Shown here: piece after piece, positions 8,513 to 17,685 of the stretch
Layout of the letters: each line of letters opens with the position of its first letter
How positions within the stretch are numbered: the first letter of the stretch is position 1
Assembly: GCF_007164525.1 (NCBI RefSeq)
Contig: NZ_AP019791.1
Location: 917,501 to 981,500, forward strand
DNA length: 64,000 nucleotides
Source: Rubrobacter xylanophilus
GTDB lineage: Bacteria; Actinomycetota; Rubrobacteria; Rubrobacterales; Rubrobacteraceae
Direction of reading: 5' to 3'
Made by a program: the position numbers and the translations under genes
The notes under the pieces: model-generated
Database searches by the model: none
Told to the model about the DNA's origin: nothing
Seen by the model: only the letters and a program-made list of their open reading frames with translations

Positions 8513-9079
8513 CTACCTTGCCGGCTCTATGAGCCCGTAGTTGCCGTCGCGACGACGGTATACCACATTTATGTCGCCCGTATCGGCGTTGGTGAACACG
8601 AAGAAGTCGTGGTCGAGCAGCTCCATCTGGAGCACCGCCTCCTCGGCGCTCATGGGCTTCATCTGGAACTGCTTGGTGCGCACTATCCGGGGCTCGACTT
8701 CCTCCTCTTCGGCGACGAAGGTGTGCGGCTCGGCCTTGGCGTTCTCGTGGTTCTTGAGCCGCCCGTGCCAGCGGTCCAGCTGCCGCCCCCGGTAGCGCTT
8801 GACCTGCCGCTCGAGCTTGTCGCTCATCCGGTCTATGGAGGCGTACATGTCCTCGGAGGCCTCGCGCGCCTTGAGGACCGCCCCGTTGATGAACAGCGTG
8901 GTCTCGGCCACCTCCGAGTCGGCGATGGCGGGGTTCCTCTCGTGGATGAGCTCGACCTCGGCCCGGGCCACGCTCCTGTCGTCGTCGAAGAACTTGCGGA
9001 CCCGCTCCACCTTCTCGATGGCGTAGCTCTGCAGGGAATCGGTGACCGGGATGTTGCGCCCCTTGACCACGATCTCCAT
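8513..9079 (-). CDS. hpf: Ribosome hibernation promoting factor, long form
   Basis: 188 residues. Start ATG 9079 is set by AGGAGG nine bases upstream and by the family N-terminus MEIVVKGRNIPVTDSL; the frame is open further upstream but that part lies over comF. The N-terminal S30AE domain (about residues 1-105) binds the decoding centre. The C-terminal dimerisation domain (KQFQMKPMSAEEAVLQM to the end) makes it the long form, which joins two ribosomes into 100S dimers in stationary phase. hpf-secA-prfB order is common in Gram-positive bacteria. Confidence 0.95.
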   Translation of the reverse strand: MEIVVKGRNIPVTDSLQSYAIEKVERVRKFFDDDRSVARAEVELIHERNPAIADSEVAETTLFINGAVLKAREASEDMYASIDRMSDKLERQVKRYRGRQLDRWHGRLKNHENAKAEPHTFVAEEEEVEPRIVRTKQFQMKPMSAEEAVLQMELLDHDFFVFTNADTGDINVVYRRRDGNYGLIEPAR

Positions 9080-9105
9080 ACCCAGAGGCCTCCTTTCCCC
9101 GAACA

Positions 9106-9789
9106 TCAGCGGGCCCGGCACAGGCCCACGGCATACACCGCGGACGCCCCGGCCTCGAGCAGCACCCGGGCGCACTCGCTCATGGTGGCCCCGGTGGTGA
9201 GCACGTCGTCCACGAGCAGCACCCGACCCCCGACCCGGCCGCGAGACTCGAACGCACCCCGGACGTTCTCCCGCCGACCGGCGGCCGTGAGCTCGACCTG
9301 GTCCCGCGTCCTCCGCACGGCCTTTAGTTTATCCGAAAAGGGAACCCCGATCCTCCCGGCGAGCGCCCGGGCAAGCAGCGCCGCCTGGTTGTAGCCCCGG
9401 CGGCGTTGCCGGGAGGGATGCAGCGGCACGGGCACCACGAGATCGAACCTCCCCTCCGACAGTACGCTCGCCATGAGCGGAGCGCAGAGCGCCCTCGCAA
9501 GCCGGGTGTATCCCTGGTACTTGAGGGCGTGCACGACCTCCCTGCCGACCCCCTCGTACCGGAGCGGGGCCCTGAAACCCTCGAAGTGCAGCTCGACCCC
9601 CCGGCACCCGGAGCAGGCCGGGGTGTCGGCGGGTGCGGGCAGCCCGCAGCGGGAGCAGAGCGGAGGCTCTATGAGCGGCAGGCTCCCCGCGCAGCTCCGG
9701 CAGAGCACGTCGCTGGCCCGTGAGCCGCACCCCGCGCAGCGCTGCGGGTAGAGGAGATCCAGGAGCGCCGCGAGGTACGGGCTCCCCAA
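9106..9789 (-). CDS. comF: ComF family phosphoribosyltransferase-like protein
   Basis: 227 residues if TTG 9789 is used. That start has AGGAG eight bases upstream and gives LGSPYLAALLDLLYPQRC, the usual ComF beginning; a longer frame to 9888 overlaps the preceding gene without support. Paired cysteines (CAGCG, CRSC, CSRCG, CSGC) form likely zinc ribbons in the first 80 residues. The PRPP-binding loop VLLVDDVLTTGATMSE is near the end. ComF takes part in handling of single-stranded DNA during natural transformation in competent bacteria; in others its role is unclear. Confidence 0.88.
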   Translation of the reverse strand: MGSPYLAALLDLLYPQRCAGCGSRASDVLCRSCAGSLPLIEPPLCSRCGLPAPADTPACSGCRGVELHFEGFRAPLRYEGVGREVVHALKYQGYTRLARALCAPLMASVLSEGRFDLVVPVPLHPSRQRRRGYNQAALLARALAGRIGVPFSDKLKAVRRTRDQVELTAAGRRENVRGAFESRGRVGGRVLLVDDVLTTGATMSECARVLLEAGASAVYAVGLCRAR

Positions 9790-9800
9790 GACGAGGGCTC

Positions 9801-10904
9801 CTAGAAGCTCACGCTCCGGGGCTGGAGCACCACGCCGGGGTTTATCCGGACGCCCTGGTCCAGTACGTTCCCCTCCCCGACCACGCACCGGGCCCCGAGC
9901 ACCGAGAGGCCACGCACGATCGCGTTCTCGCCTATCCTGGCGCCGGGCCCCACTATGGAGCCGCGCACAACCGCCCCGGCCTCCACCACGGCGCCGTCGA
10001 GCAGGATGCTCCCTTCGACCACGGCGCCCTCGCCGACCCGGCAGCCACGTCCCAGCGAGGACCGCCCCCCCACCGTGGCCCCGGTGGCGATCTCACACCC
10101 CTCGGCGATCGAGACCGGAGGGAGGATCCTGACGTTCTTCCCTATCGCGGTGGAGCCGTGAACGTCCATGTAGTCGAAGTTCTCCCCGGCCCCCACAGCA
10201 CCCGAGAGCACGTCGTGGGAGGCGGCCAGGTAGCTACGCGGGGTCCCTATGTCCTTCCAGTAGGAGCTCGAGACGTGGGCGTAGAGCTGCCCCCGCTCCT
10301 GCAGCCGCGGGAAGATCTCCCGCTCTATCGAGACCTCCCGGCCGGAGGGGATCATCTCCAGCACCTCGGGTTCGAGGACGTACACACCGGCGTTTATGAG
10401 GTTCGTGGTGACCTCGTCTGGAGAGGGCTTCTCGATGAACCGCCGGACCATCATGTCGTGGTCCACCTCCACGAGCCCGTAGGCCGTGGGATCCTCGACG
10501 CTGGTGAGGGTGATGGTGGCCAGCGCCCCGGTGGACCGGTGCAGCTCGACGGCCTTGCGGAGGTCCATCCCGGTGAGTACGTCCCCGTTGAGGACCACGA
10601 CGGGACCGCCCTCGAGATACCGGGCGGCGTTCTTTATGCCCCCCGCGGTACCCAGGGGTCGCTCCTCGACCGCGTACTCCACCGAGAAACCGTCCAGGTC
10701 GTCCCGCTCGTCTATGTAGCGCTGGATCGGGTCCGGCAGGTACCCGAGCGAGAGCACCACCCCCTCTACCCCGCCGCCCCGCAGGAAGTCCAGCGTGTAG
10801 CCCATGAAGGGCTTGTTGCGCAGCGGAACGAGGGCCTTCGGTATGTCGTAGGTTATGGGCCTGAGCCGCGTGCCCAGGCCGCCGACCAGTACTACGGCCT
10901 GCAT
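9801..10904 (-). CDS. Sugar-1-phosphate nucleotidyltransferase, probable mannose-1-phosphate guanylyltransferase
   Basis: 367 residues. The N-terminal nucleotidyltransferase domain opens with VVLVGGLGTRLRPIT and contains PKALVPLRNKP, GTAGGIKNA and LNGDVLTG (Mg-binding Asp). The C-terminal third is a left-handed beta helix of hexapeptide repeats (GKNVRI, GARIGENAIVRG and similar), typical of GDP-mannose or glucose-1-phosphate transferases. Start ATG 10904. Lies 12 bases after nuoN and 11 before comF. R. xylanophilus is known to accumulate mannosylglycerate, whose synthesis needs GDP-mannose; that makes a mannose substrate attractive but it is not proved by the sequence. Confidence 0.8.
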   Translation of the reverse strand: MQAVVLVGGLGTRLRPITYDIPKALVPLRNKPFMGYTLDFLRGGGVEGVVLSLGYLPDPIQRYIDERDDLDGFSVEYAVEERPLGTAGGIKNAARYLEGGPVVVLNGDVLTGMDLRKAVELHRSTGALATITLTSVEDPTAYGLVEVDHDMMVRRFIEKPSPDEVTTNLINAGVYVLEPEVLEMIPSGREVSIEREIFPRLQERGQLYAHVSSSYWKDIGTPRSYLAASHDVLSGAVGAGENFDYMDVHGSTAIGKNVRILPPVSIAEGCEIATGATVGGRSSLGRGCRVGEGAVVEGSILLDGAVVEAGAVVRGSIVGPGARIGENAIVRGLSVLGARCVVGEGNVLDQGVRINPGVVLQPRSVSF

Positions 10905-10916
10905 AGCGCCGTTACC

Positions 10917-12356
10917 CTACAACAGCCCCGATCCGGAGGCAAGCGCCGCCAGCGGCCCGACGCCGAGGAAGAAGAGCGTGGTGAGGACCGCCATGGCGTA
11001 GACGGTGAAGGCCACGCCACCATCCCCCTTGCCCGGTCCCCCCTCGGAGACCGGCTCCTCCTGGAACATGTTGCGGATGATCCCGAAGTAGTACGGCACG
11101 GAGAGCACGCTGTTCACGACCAGCGACGCCACCGCCGCGTAAACCAGCACCGAGCCCGAACCCACACCGGCGTAGATCACCCACGCCTTGCCGAAGAAAC
11201 CGGAGAGGGGCGGGATGCCCACGAGAGCCGCCATGAAGACGGCCATGGCCACCGCCAGCGCCGGGCGGGTGGCGAAGAGCCCGTTGAAGCTCTTGGCCTC
11301 CTCCCCCACCAGGTCTATGGTGAGGAAGGCCCCCAGGTTCATCACCGCGTAGGCCGCGCTGTAGATCATGACAGCCTGCACCCCGGCGGGAACCGCCTCC
11401 CCCTGCAGCGCGGCGAAGGCGGCGAGGATGTAGCCGGAGTGCGCCACCGAGCTGTAGGCCAGCATCCGCCGCACGTTGCTCTGCCGCAGCGCGAGCAGGT
11501 TCCCGACGAACATCGTCACGATCGCGATGACCGCCATGAGCGCCGTCCAGGTCGGAGCGGCCTGCGGCATCCCGTCGAGCAGGATGCGCAGCAGGACGGC
11601 GAAGATGGCCGCCTTCGGGGCCACCGAGAGAAAGGCCGCCGCGCTGGTCGGGGCGCCCTGGTAGGCGTCGGGGGTCCAGAAGTGGAAGGGTGCGGCGGAG
11701 ACCTTGAAGGCGAAGCCGCTCAGCATCAGCACCAGCCCCACGATCGCCACCGGGCTCAGGCTCTCCCCGAAAGCCTCCGCCACCCGCGAGAGGTTCGCCG
11801 AACCGGAGACCCCGTAGATCAGGACGATCCCGTAGAGCAGGAAGGAGGAGGCGATGACCCCCGTGATCAGGTACTTCATCCCCCCCTCGGCGCTCTCCCG
11901 GCGCCGCCGGTCGAAGGCGACCATCGCGTAAGAAGGGATGGTCGCCAGCTCGACCGCCAGAAAGACCCCGAAGAGGTCGCGCATGGAGACCAGCAACATC
12001 CCGCCGAGCGCGACCGCGATCACGAGCGTCATGTACTCCGGGGCGTCCCCCGTCCTCCCCGCCCACCGCGAAGCCGCTATCACGGTGAAGAAGGCGGTCG
12101 CGGTTATGATGAGCTTGAAGTAGAGCGCGAAGCCGTCGACCGCGTACCCGCCGCCGAAGAAGGTCCCGGAGAAGCCGGCCGCGAGCATCCCGGCCGCCGC
12201 CGCGAAGGCCGCCAGCGTCCCCAGCGCCGCGAGCCCGCTCACCAGCGCCTCGTTGCGGGGTCCGGCGAAGACCCCGCCAAGGAGCACCACCAGCAGAGAG
12301 CCGGTCGCGACCAGCTCAGGCAAGATCCCCAGGAAATCCTCTCCGGTCACAGGCAC
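10917..12356 (-). CDS. nuoN: NADH-quinone oxidoreductase subunit N
   Basis: 479 residues, start GTG 12356 with AGGAGG eight bases upstream, one base after the nuoM stop. Antiporter-like proton-pumping membrane subunit of complex I with about 14 helices. The conserved segment RRRESAEGGMKYLITGVIASSF carries the family's glutamate and lysine, followed by KVSAAPFHFWTPDAYQGAPT, the Mrp/Nuo proton-channel signature. Last gene of the nuo run. Confidence 0.95.
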   Translation of the reverse strand: MPVTGEDFLGILPELVATGSLLVVLLGGVFAGPRNEALVSGLAALGTLAAFAAAAGMLAAGFSGTFFGGGYAVDGFALYFKLIITATAFFTVIAASRWAGRTGDAPEYMTLVIAVALGGMLLVSMRDLFGVFLAVELATIPSYAMVAFDRRRRESAEGGMKYLITGVIASSFLLYGIVLIYGVSGSANLSRVAEAFGESLSPVAIVGLVLMLSGFAFKVSAAPFHFWTPDAYQGAPTSAAAFLSVAPKAAIFAVLLRILLDGMPQAAPTWTALMAVIAIVTMFVGNLLALRQSNVRRMLAYSSVAHSGYILAAFAALQGEAVPAGVQAVMIYSAAYAVMNLGAFLTIDLVGEEAKSFNGLFATRPALAVAMAVFMAALVGIPPLSGFFGKAWVIYAGVGSGSVLVYAAVASLVVNSVLSVPYYFGIIRNMFQEEPVSEGGPGKGDGGVAFTVYAMAVLTTLFFLGVGPLAALASGSGLL

Positions 12357-12357
12357 C

Positions 12358-13815
12358 CTAGCTACCTCCTATCGCGGCCAGCACGGCCTCCACCGCCGGG
12401 CGCTGGACGCTGATGAGCAGCGCCGGGAAGAAGCCGAGCACCAGCAACAGCGCCGCCAGCGGGACCACCGCGGCCATCTCCACCGCTCCGGCGTCACCGA
12501 CCCTCTCGTACGCCGGCTCCCGGAGAGGACCGAAGATGACCCGCGCCAGCATGTACAGCATGTACATCGCCGAGAGGATGATCCCGAGCGCGGCCAGAAC
12601 CCCCTGCACCGGGTAGGCCGTGTACCCGCCCATGATGCTCATGAACTCCGAGACGAACACCGCGAGTCCCGGAAGCCCCATCGCCGCCAGGGCTCCGAGA
12701 GCCAGCAGCCCTCCTGCCCACGGCATCCGGGCGGCGAGCCCGCCCAGCTCCGAGATCCGGCGGGTCCCGGTCCGCGCGGCGATGATCCCGACCAGCAGGA
12801 ACAGCAGCGCCGAGTAGAGCCCGTGGGCGACCTGCTGGAAGACCGCCCCATTGTAGCCCACCGCGTTCACCGAGGCCGCCCCGAGCAAGATGAAGCCCAA
12901 AGTCCCTATGGACGAGTAGGCCACGAGCGCCTTCAGGTCGGGCTGCAAAAAGGCCACGAAGGCCCCGTAGATCACGTTCACCACCCCGAGCACCGCCAGG
13001 TAGGGTAGAAACGGCTCCACCCCCTCCGGAAGCAGGGGGATGGCGATCTTCAGGATCCCGAAGGTCCCGAGCTTCGGCAGGACACCCGAGAGCACCACGT
13101 TCGTCGAGATGGGGCTGGAGACGTACACGTCGAGCAGCCATCCGTGCAGCGGCACGGCTGGCACCTTGATCAAAAGCCCGAAGAGCACCGGCACAGCGAT
13201 GGCTATCTGGGCCGCCCGCGAGAGCCCCCCGGCCTCCTCCCCCAGCTCGGGGATGGAGAAAGTCCCGGAGAGCACCCCGAGCGCCAGGAAGCCCGCCAGC
13301 ATCGCCGTCGAGCCCAGGAAGGTGTAGATGAAGAACTTTATCGCCGCCGCCCGGCGGTTCTCGTCGCCCCACATGCCCACCATCAGGTACATGGGGATGA
13401 GCGTGATCTCGAAGAAGACGTAGAAGAGCACGAGGTCGCGGGAGGCGAAGACCCCGAGCATCCCGACCTCGGCCAGGAACAGCAGCGCGAAGTAGAAGCC
13501 CAGGTTCTCCCGGATGTCCCACGAGGCGACCACCGCGATGAGCGCGAGCAGCGCCGAGAGGAAGAACATCCCGAAGCCGATGCCGTCGAGCCCGACCCGG
13601 TAGCCGATGTTGAGCGACTCTATCCAGACGAGCTCCTGGCTGAGCGCCGGAGCGTCCAGGTTGTCCCCGAATGCGAGGTAGATGTAGAGCGCGAGCAGCA
13701 GCGGCACCGCCGCGACCCCCAGCGCCGCGTAGCGCACGAGCCGCTCGTCCCCCCGCAGCAGCAACACGAGGATCGCCCCCAGAAGCGGTATAAAGATAGT
13801 GGCCGTAGTTATCAC
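12358..13815 (-). CDS. nuoM: NADH-quinone oxidoreductase subunit M
   Basis: 485 residues. Start GTG 13815 overlaps the nuoL stop (GTGA) and follows a G-rich ribosome site. Antiporter-like pumping subunit. FYVFFEITLIPMYLMVGMWG contains the conserved helix-5 glutamate, and KVPAVPLHGWLLDVYVSSP the broken-helix signature. The frame remains open upstream through nuoL for hundreds of codons, but that part has no membrane-protein character and is antisense-like noise. Confidence 0.95.
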   Translation of the reverse strand: MITTATIFIPLLGAILVLLLRGDERLVRYAALGVAAVPLLLALYIYLAFGDNLDAPALSQELVWIESLNIGYRVGLDGIGFGMFFLSALLALIAVVASWDIRENLGFYFALLFLAEVGMLGVFASRDLVLFYVFFEITLIPMYLMVGMWGDENRRAAAIKFFIYTFLGSTAMLAGFLALGVLSGTFSIPELGEEAGGLSRAAQIAIAVPVLFGLLIKVPAVPLHGWLLDVYVSSPISTNVVLSGVLPKLGTFGILKIAIPLLPEGVEPFLPYLAVLGVVNVIYGAFVAFLQPDLKALVAYSSIGTLGFILLGAASVNAVGYNGAVFQQVAHGLYSALLFLLVGIIAARTGTRRISELGGLAARMPWAGGLLALGALAAMGLPGLAVFVSEFMSIMGGYTAYPVQGVLAALGIILSAMYMLYMLARVIFGPLREPAYERVGDAGAVEMAAVVPLAALLLVLGFFPALLISVQRPAVEAVLAAIGGS

Positions 13816-15782
13816 AGTCGCGCCCCCACCGCCAGAGTCGCCAGCGTAACCAGAGCTATCAGCGCCACCACGATGATCGCGTACTGGGCGCCGGCCACTA
13901 TGGCCAGCACCAGAGCGCTCACCACGATGAACAGCGCGTAGTTCTGTACCCGGCCGGTCTGCACCCTCCTCAAGGCCTCGCCGAGGCCACGGGCTCCGCC
14001 GCCGACACCTCCGGCCAGCCAGCCGAGCAACCTGCCGTCGAAGCCCCGCACGGCGCGGCCCACCGCGAAGGCGGCCCGCACGAAGGTGGCCCCGTACAGA
14101 GCGTCGAAGTACCAGCCCTTGTCCAGGAAGGCGTGCAACCCGGAGAGCCGCCGGGCCATGGCCGGGGCCAGGGCGGGCCGGGCCACGTACATCGCGTAGG
14201 CCAGCCCGATCCCGGCGAGCCCCAGCAGAACCGAGACGGCCGCGAGCAGGAAGCTGAACCCGTGCGGCTCGGCCTCCAGCGTCTCCCGGGCGAAGTCGCT
14301 CGGGGCGACGAAGCCCCCGAAGTAGTCGCGCACCGGGAGGCCGAAGCCCTCCGGGATGCCCACCCAGCCGCTCGCCACGGAGAGCGCCGCCAGGATGACC
14401 ATCGGCACCGTCATAACGCCGGGCGACTCGGTGGCCCGGGAGGCGGCCTCCGTCCGGGGCTCGCCGGTGAAGGCCAGAAAGATCGCCCGGAAGATGTAGA
14501 ACGCGGTCATGAACACCGTCGCGACGGCCAGCACGTACAGCACGTAGTAGTGCTCCTCGAAGGCCGAAGCGACGATCGCGTCCTTGGACCAGAAGCCGGC
14601 GAACGGGAAGATGCCCGCCAGAGAGAGCCCGGCTATCACCATCGTCCAGAACGTCACCGGCATCCTCCTCCTCAGCCCTCCCATGTCGAAGAGGTTGTAG
14701 GAGTCCATGGCGTGGATGATGCTGCCCGCGCACAGGAAGAGCAGCGCCTTGAAGAAAGCGTGGTTGTAGAGGTGGAACATCCCGGCGGAGAACGCCCCGA
14801 TCCCGAGGCCCAGCATCATGTACCCCAGCTGGGAGACCGTGGAGTAGGCGATCACCCGCTTTATATCCTTCTTGACCAGCGCCATCGTGGCCGCCATGAA
14901 GGCGGTGAACGCCCCAATGTAGGCCACGATCAGCATCGCCGCCGGGCTCTGGACGAAGATGTCGTAGGTACGCGCCACCAGGTAGACACCGGCGGCGACC
15001 ATGGTGGCCGCGTGGATCAGGGCGCTGACCGGCGTCGGGCCCTCCATCGCGTCCGGCAACCACACGTGCAGCGGGAACTGGGCGCTCTTGCCTATCGCGC
15101 CCACGAACACCAGCACCACGGCCGCCGTGAGCAGCGAACCCCCTATGAAGCCAGCCTGCGCGGCCTCGGCGATGCCCTCGAACGCCGTGGTCCCGGTGGC
15201 CCGCCAGAACATGATGATCCCCACGAAGAGCGCCGCATCCCCGATGCGGGTGACGATGAAGGCCTTGAGCGCCGCATCACGGGCAGCGGGCTTCTCGAAC
15301 CAGTGCCCGATGAGCAGGTAAGAGCAAAGGCCCACCAGCTCCCAGCAGATGTACAGCTCGATGAAGTTCGGGGCCACCACCAGACCCAACATCGAGGCGG
15401 TGAACAGGTTCAACACCGCGTAGTACCAGGCGAAGCGCCGGTCCCCCGCCATGAAACCGCCGGAGTAGAGCTGGATCATGAGGCTCACGAAGCTCACCAC
15501 CACCAGCATCACCGCGGCGAGCTCGTCTATGTACACCCCGATCGGAAAGCCTCCGCCCTCCCCGAGGTCGATCCAGTAGACCGAGAACTCTATCGGCCGG
15601 CCGTCCCGGATGACCAGGTAGAGCGCGAAGAAGGAGAAGACCACCGAGAAGACCATCCCGAAGATGGCCACGTACTGGGCGTTCTCGCGCAGCACGCGCC
15701 CGAAGAGCGCCAGCACGAAGAACACCACCAGCGGTATCACCGGTATGGCCGCGATAACCAGCTGTTGGCCCAGGCTCTGCAT
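13812..15782 (-). CDS. nuoL: NADH-quinone oxidoreductase subunit L
   Basis: 656 residues, start ATG 15782. Largest antiporter-like subunit, with a C-terminal lateral helix joining the pumps. Key segments: FIELYICWELVGLCSYLLIG (helix-5 Glu), KSAQFPLHVWLPDAMEGPTP, and ALVKKDIKRVIAYSTVSQLG with the conserved lysines. Starts 17 bases after the nuoK stop. Confidence 0.96.
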   Translation of the reverse strand: MQSLGQQLVIAAIPVIPLVVFFVLALFGRVLRENAQYVAIFGMVFSVVFSFFALYLVIRDGRPIEFSVYWIDLGEGGGFPIGVYIDELAAVMLVVVSFVSLMIQLYSGGFMAGDRRFAWYYAVLNLFTASMLGLVVAPNFIELYICWELVGLCSYLLIGHWFEKPAARDAALKAFIVTRIGDAALFVGIIMFWRATGTTAFEGIAEAAQAGFIGGSLLTAAVVLVFVGAIGKSAQFPLHVWLPDAMEGPTPVSALIHAATMVAAGVYLVARTYDIFVQSPAAMLIVAYIGAFTAFMAATMALVKKDIKRVIAYSTVSQLGYMMLGLGIGAFSAGMFHLYNHAFFKALLFLCAGSIIHAMDSYNLFDMGGLRRRMPVTFWTMVIAGLSLAGIFPFAGFWSKDAIVASAFEEHYYVLYVLAVATVFMTAFYIFRAIFLAFTGEPRTEAASRATESPGVMTVPMVILAALSVASGWVGIPEGFGLPVRDYFGGFVAPSDFARETLEAEPHGFSFLLAAVSVLLGLAGIGLAYAMYVARPALAPAMARRLSGLHAFLDKGWYFDALYGATFVRAAFAVGRAVRGFDGRLLGWLAGGVGGGARGLGEALRRVQTGRVQNYALFIVVSALVLAIVAGAQYAIIVVALIALVTLATLAVGARL

Positions 15783-15799
15783 CTACACGGCCACCCTTT

Positions 15800-16141
15800 C
15801 TAGCCCCTCAGGGAGTCGACCTCGTCTATGTTCACCGTCCTGCGTGTGCGGAAGATGGCGAGCACTATGGCGAGCCCCACCGCGACCTCGGCGGCGGCTA
15901 TGGCGATGACGAGCACCGCGTAGCTCGCCCCCGCCCCACCGGCCCCGGGCAGGAAGTCCGCAAAGGCCACCAACGTGAGGTTGACGGCGTTGATCATCAG
16001 CTCCACGCACATGAAGACGACCACCGCGTTGCGCCTTATGAGCGCGCCCCACGCCCCGATGGCGAACATGATCGCCGCCACCACCAGGTACCCCTCGAGG
16101 GGGACCTGGGCGTTGAGCTGGTCGAGAAACTGCTGCATCAC
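15800..16141 (-). CDS. nuoK: NADH-quinone oxidoreductase subunit K
   Basis: 113 residues with three membrane helices. FMCVELMINAVNLTL carries the membrane glutamate essential for pumping, and AAAEVAVGLAIVLAIFR the second. GTG 16141 and ATG 16138 are both possible starts; the first overlaps the nuoJ stop in a GTGATG run, which suggests translational coupling. Confidence 0.95.
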   Translation of the reverse strand: MMQQFLDQLNAQVPLEGYLVVAAIMFAIGAWGALIRRNAVVVFMCVELMINAVNLTLVAFADFLPGAGGAGASYAVLVIAIAAAEVAVGLAIVLAIFRTRRTVNIDEVDSLRG

Positions 16142-16662
16142 CGGCTCGCCTCCTCCTCGTCCTTGCGCCGGCTGATGGCTATGGCCGCGACCAGCGCCAC
16201 CAGCAGCAGCACCGAGGCCGCCTCGAAGAGCAGCGAGAAGATCTCCACCCCCTCGCCCGCCCCGAGCAGGCTCCTGCCCAGCACGGCGACCGACCGCGCC
16301 CCGTTGCCCGGCTCAGCACCCTCCCAGCTCTCACCGACCAGGATGTAGCACAGGAAGGCCCCCACCCCGGCGGCGGCGAAGAAGCCGGGCCAGATCTGGC
16401 GGTTTATGATCGTCCGGAAACGCCTGACCTGCGGCCGCTGGGTGAACATGATCCCGAAGAGGATCACCACGGTCACCGCCCCGACGTAGATGAGCACCTG
16501 GAACGCCGCCAGCGCCGGAGCGTTGAGCATCACGAAGAACCCGGCGATTCCCAGGAAGGCCCCGGACATGAACAGCGCCGAATGGACCACGCTCCGGCTC
16601 AGGACCACGCCCAGAGCCGACACGAGGGTCATCCCGGTCAGAAACGCGAAAGCTACCGTCAA
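16138..16662 (-). CDS. nuoJ: NADH-quinone oxidoreductase subunit J
   Basis: 174 residues, five hydrophobic helices. FQVLIYVGAVTVVILFGIMF matches the conserved NuoJ helix whose pi-bulge couples quinone reduction to pumping. Start TTG 16662 with AGGAGG about 11 bases upstream. Follows nuoH by 15 bases. In standard operons nuoI lies in this gap; here it does not. Confidence 0.94.
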   Translation of the reverse strand: MTVAFAFLTGMTLVSALGVVLSRSVVHSALFMSGAFLGIAGFFVMLNAPALAAFQVLIYVGAVTVVILFGIMFTQRPQVRRFRTIINRQIWPGFFAAAGVGAFLCYILVGESWEGAEPGNGARSVAVLGRSLLGAGEGVEIFSLLFEAASVLLLVALVAAIAISRRKDEEEASR

Positions 16663-16677
16663 GCCGTCCCTTCCCTC

Positions 16678-17685
16678 CTAGATCACCAGCATCGCCCCGG
16701 CCGTGACGAACAGCCAGGCGATGGTCACCGGCACCAGTATCTTCCACCCCAGATCCATGAGCTGGTCCATCCTGAGCCGGGGCAGGGTCCAGCGGATCCA
16801 CTGGAAGACGAAGATCAGCAGGGTGGTCTTGATCCCCAGCCACAGCCAGTTGAAGACGCCGAGGTCAAGGAAGGGCAACGGCGGCTGCCAGCCACCCAAG
16901 AAGAGGGTCGAGGCCACCGCGCTCATGACCGCCATGGAGGCAAACTCGGAAGCCTGTATTAGCGCCCAGGTCATCCCGGAGTACTCGATCATGAACCCGC
17001 CGACGATCTCGCTCTCCCCCTCGGGCAGGTCGAAGGGGATCCTCTTGACCTCGGCGAGCCCCGAGACGAAGAAGGCCACGAACATCGGCAGCTGCGGCCA
17101 GATGATCCAGTTCCAAAAACCCCCGGCCTGGTACTCGACGATGTCCACCATCGAGAGGCTTCCGGTGAGCATGGCGACCCCGAGCAGGCTGAGGATGAGC
17201 GGCACCTCGTAGGAGATCATCTGCCCCGCCCCCCGCAGAGCCCCGAGCAGCGAGAAGTTGGACCGGCTCCCGTAGCCGGCCATGATCACCCCGAGCGCCC
17301 CGATGGAGGTTATGGCGAAGAAATACACGAGCCCGACGTTGAGGTCGGCCACCACCATCCCGGGACCGAACGGGATGACGAGCCACACGGCGGCCGCCGG
17401 CAGGAACATGGCTATGGGAGCCGCGAGGAAGACCCAGCGGTCCGCCCGACCGGGCGAGACGTTCTCCTTGGTAAAGAGCTTGATGACGTCGGCGGCGGGC
17501 TGCAGTATCCCACGCGGCCCGACCCTGTTGGGACCGTACCTGAGCTGGATGTAGGCCGAAACCTTACGCTCGGCGAGCGTGAGCACCGCCGCGATGTTCA
17601 AGACCAGGAAGATGACGGTCACCGAGGAGATCAGAAACCGCCACGGCTCCTGCTCCAGATACTCCAGCCCCACTACTTGTCCCAC
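16678..17685 (-). CDS. nuoH: NADH-quinone oxidoreductase subunit H
   Basis: 335 residues from GTG 17685. A GTG at 17673 (just over the nuoD stop) has a better spaced G-rich ribosome site and may be the real start. NuoH forms the membrane part of the quinone chamber. Signature segments: [25 protein letters not shown]-like [20 protein letters not shown], and [17 protein letters not shown] with conserved acidic loop residues. Overlaps nuoD by 13 bases. Confidence 0.95.
   Translation of the reverse strand: MGQVVGLEYLEQEPWRFLISSVTVIFLVLNIAAVLTLAERKVSAYIQLRYGPNRVGPRGILQPAADVIKLFTKENVSPGRADRWVFLAAPIAMFLPAAAVWLVIPFGPGMVVADLNVGLVYFFAITSIGALGVIMAGYGSRSNFSLLGALRGAGQMISYEVPLILSLLGVAMLTGSLSMVDIVEYQAGGFWNWIIWPQLPMFVAFFVSGLAEVKRIPFDLPEGESEIVGGFMIEYSGMTWALIQASEFASMAVMSAVASTLFLGGWQPPLPFLDLGVFNWLWLGIKTTLLIFVFQWIRWTLPRLRMDQLMDLGWKILVPVTIAWLFVTAGAMLVI

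Noticed and set aside
4803-8540. Open frame of 1245 codons on the plus strand across prfB, secA and the hpf end
   Set aside because: It is antisense to three clear genes; its product is a Leu/Pro/His/Val-rich string with no domain. Long antisense frames are expected in very GC-rich coding DNA.
9720-12413. Open frame of 897 codons opposite the nucleotidyltransferase and nuoN
   Set aside because: No domain, highly charged His/Arg/Asp text typical of antisense membrane-protein genes.
16663-16677. Hidden nuoI between nuoH and nuoJ
   Set aside because: Only 15 bases lie between the two genes, and no frame nearby has ferredoxin CxxCxxCxxxCP motifs.
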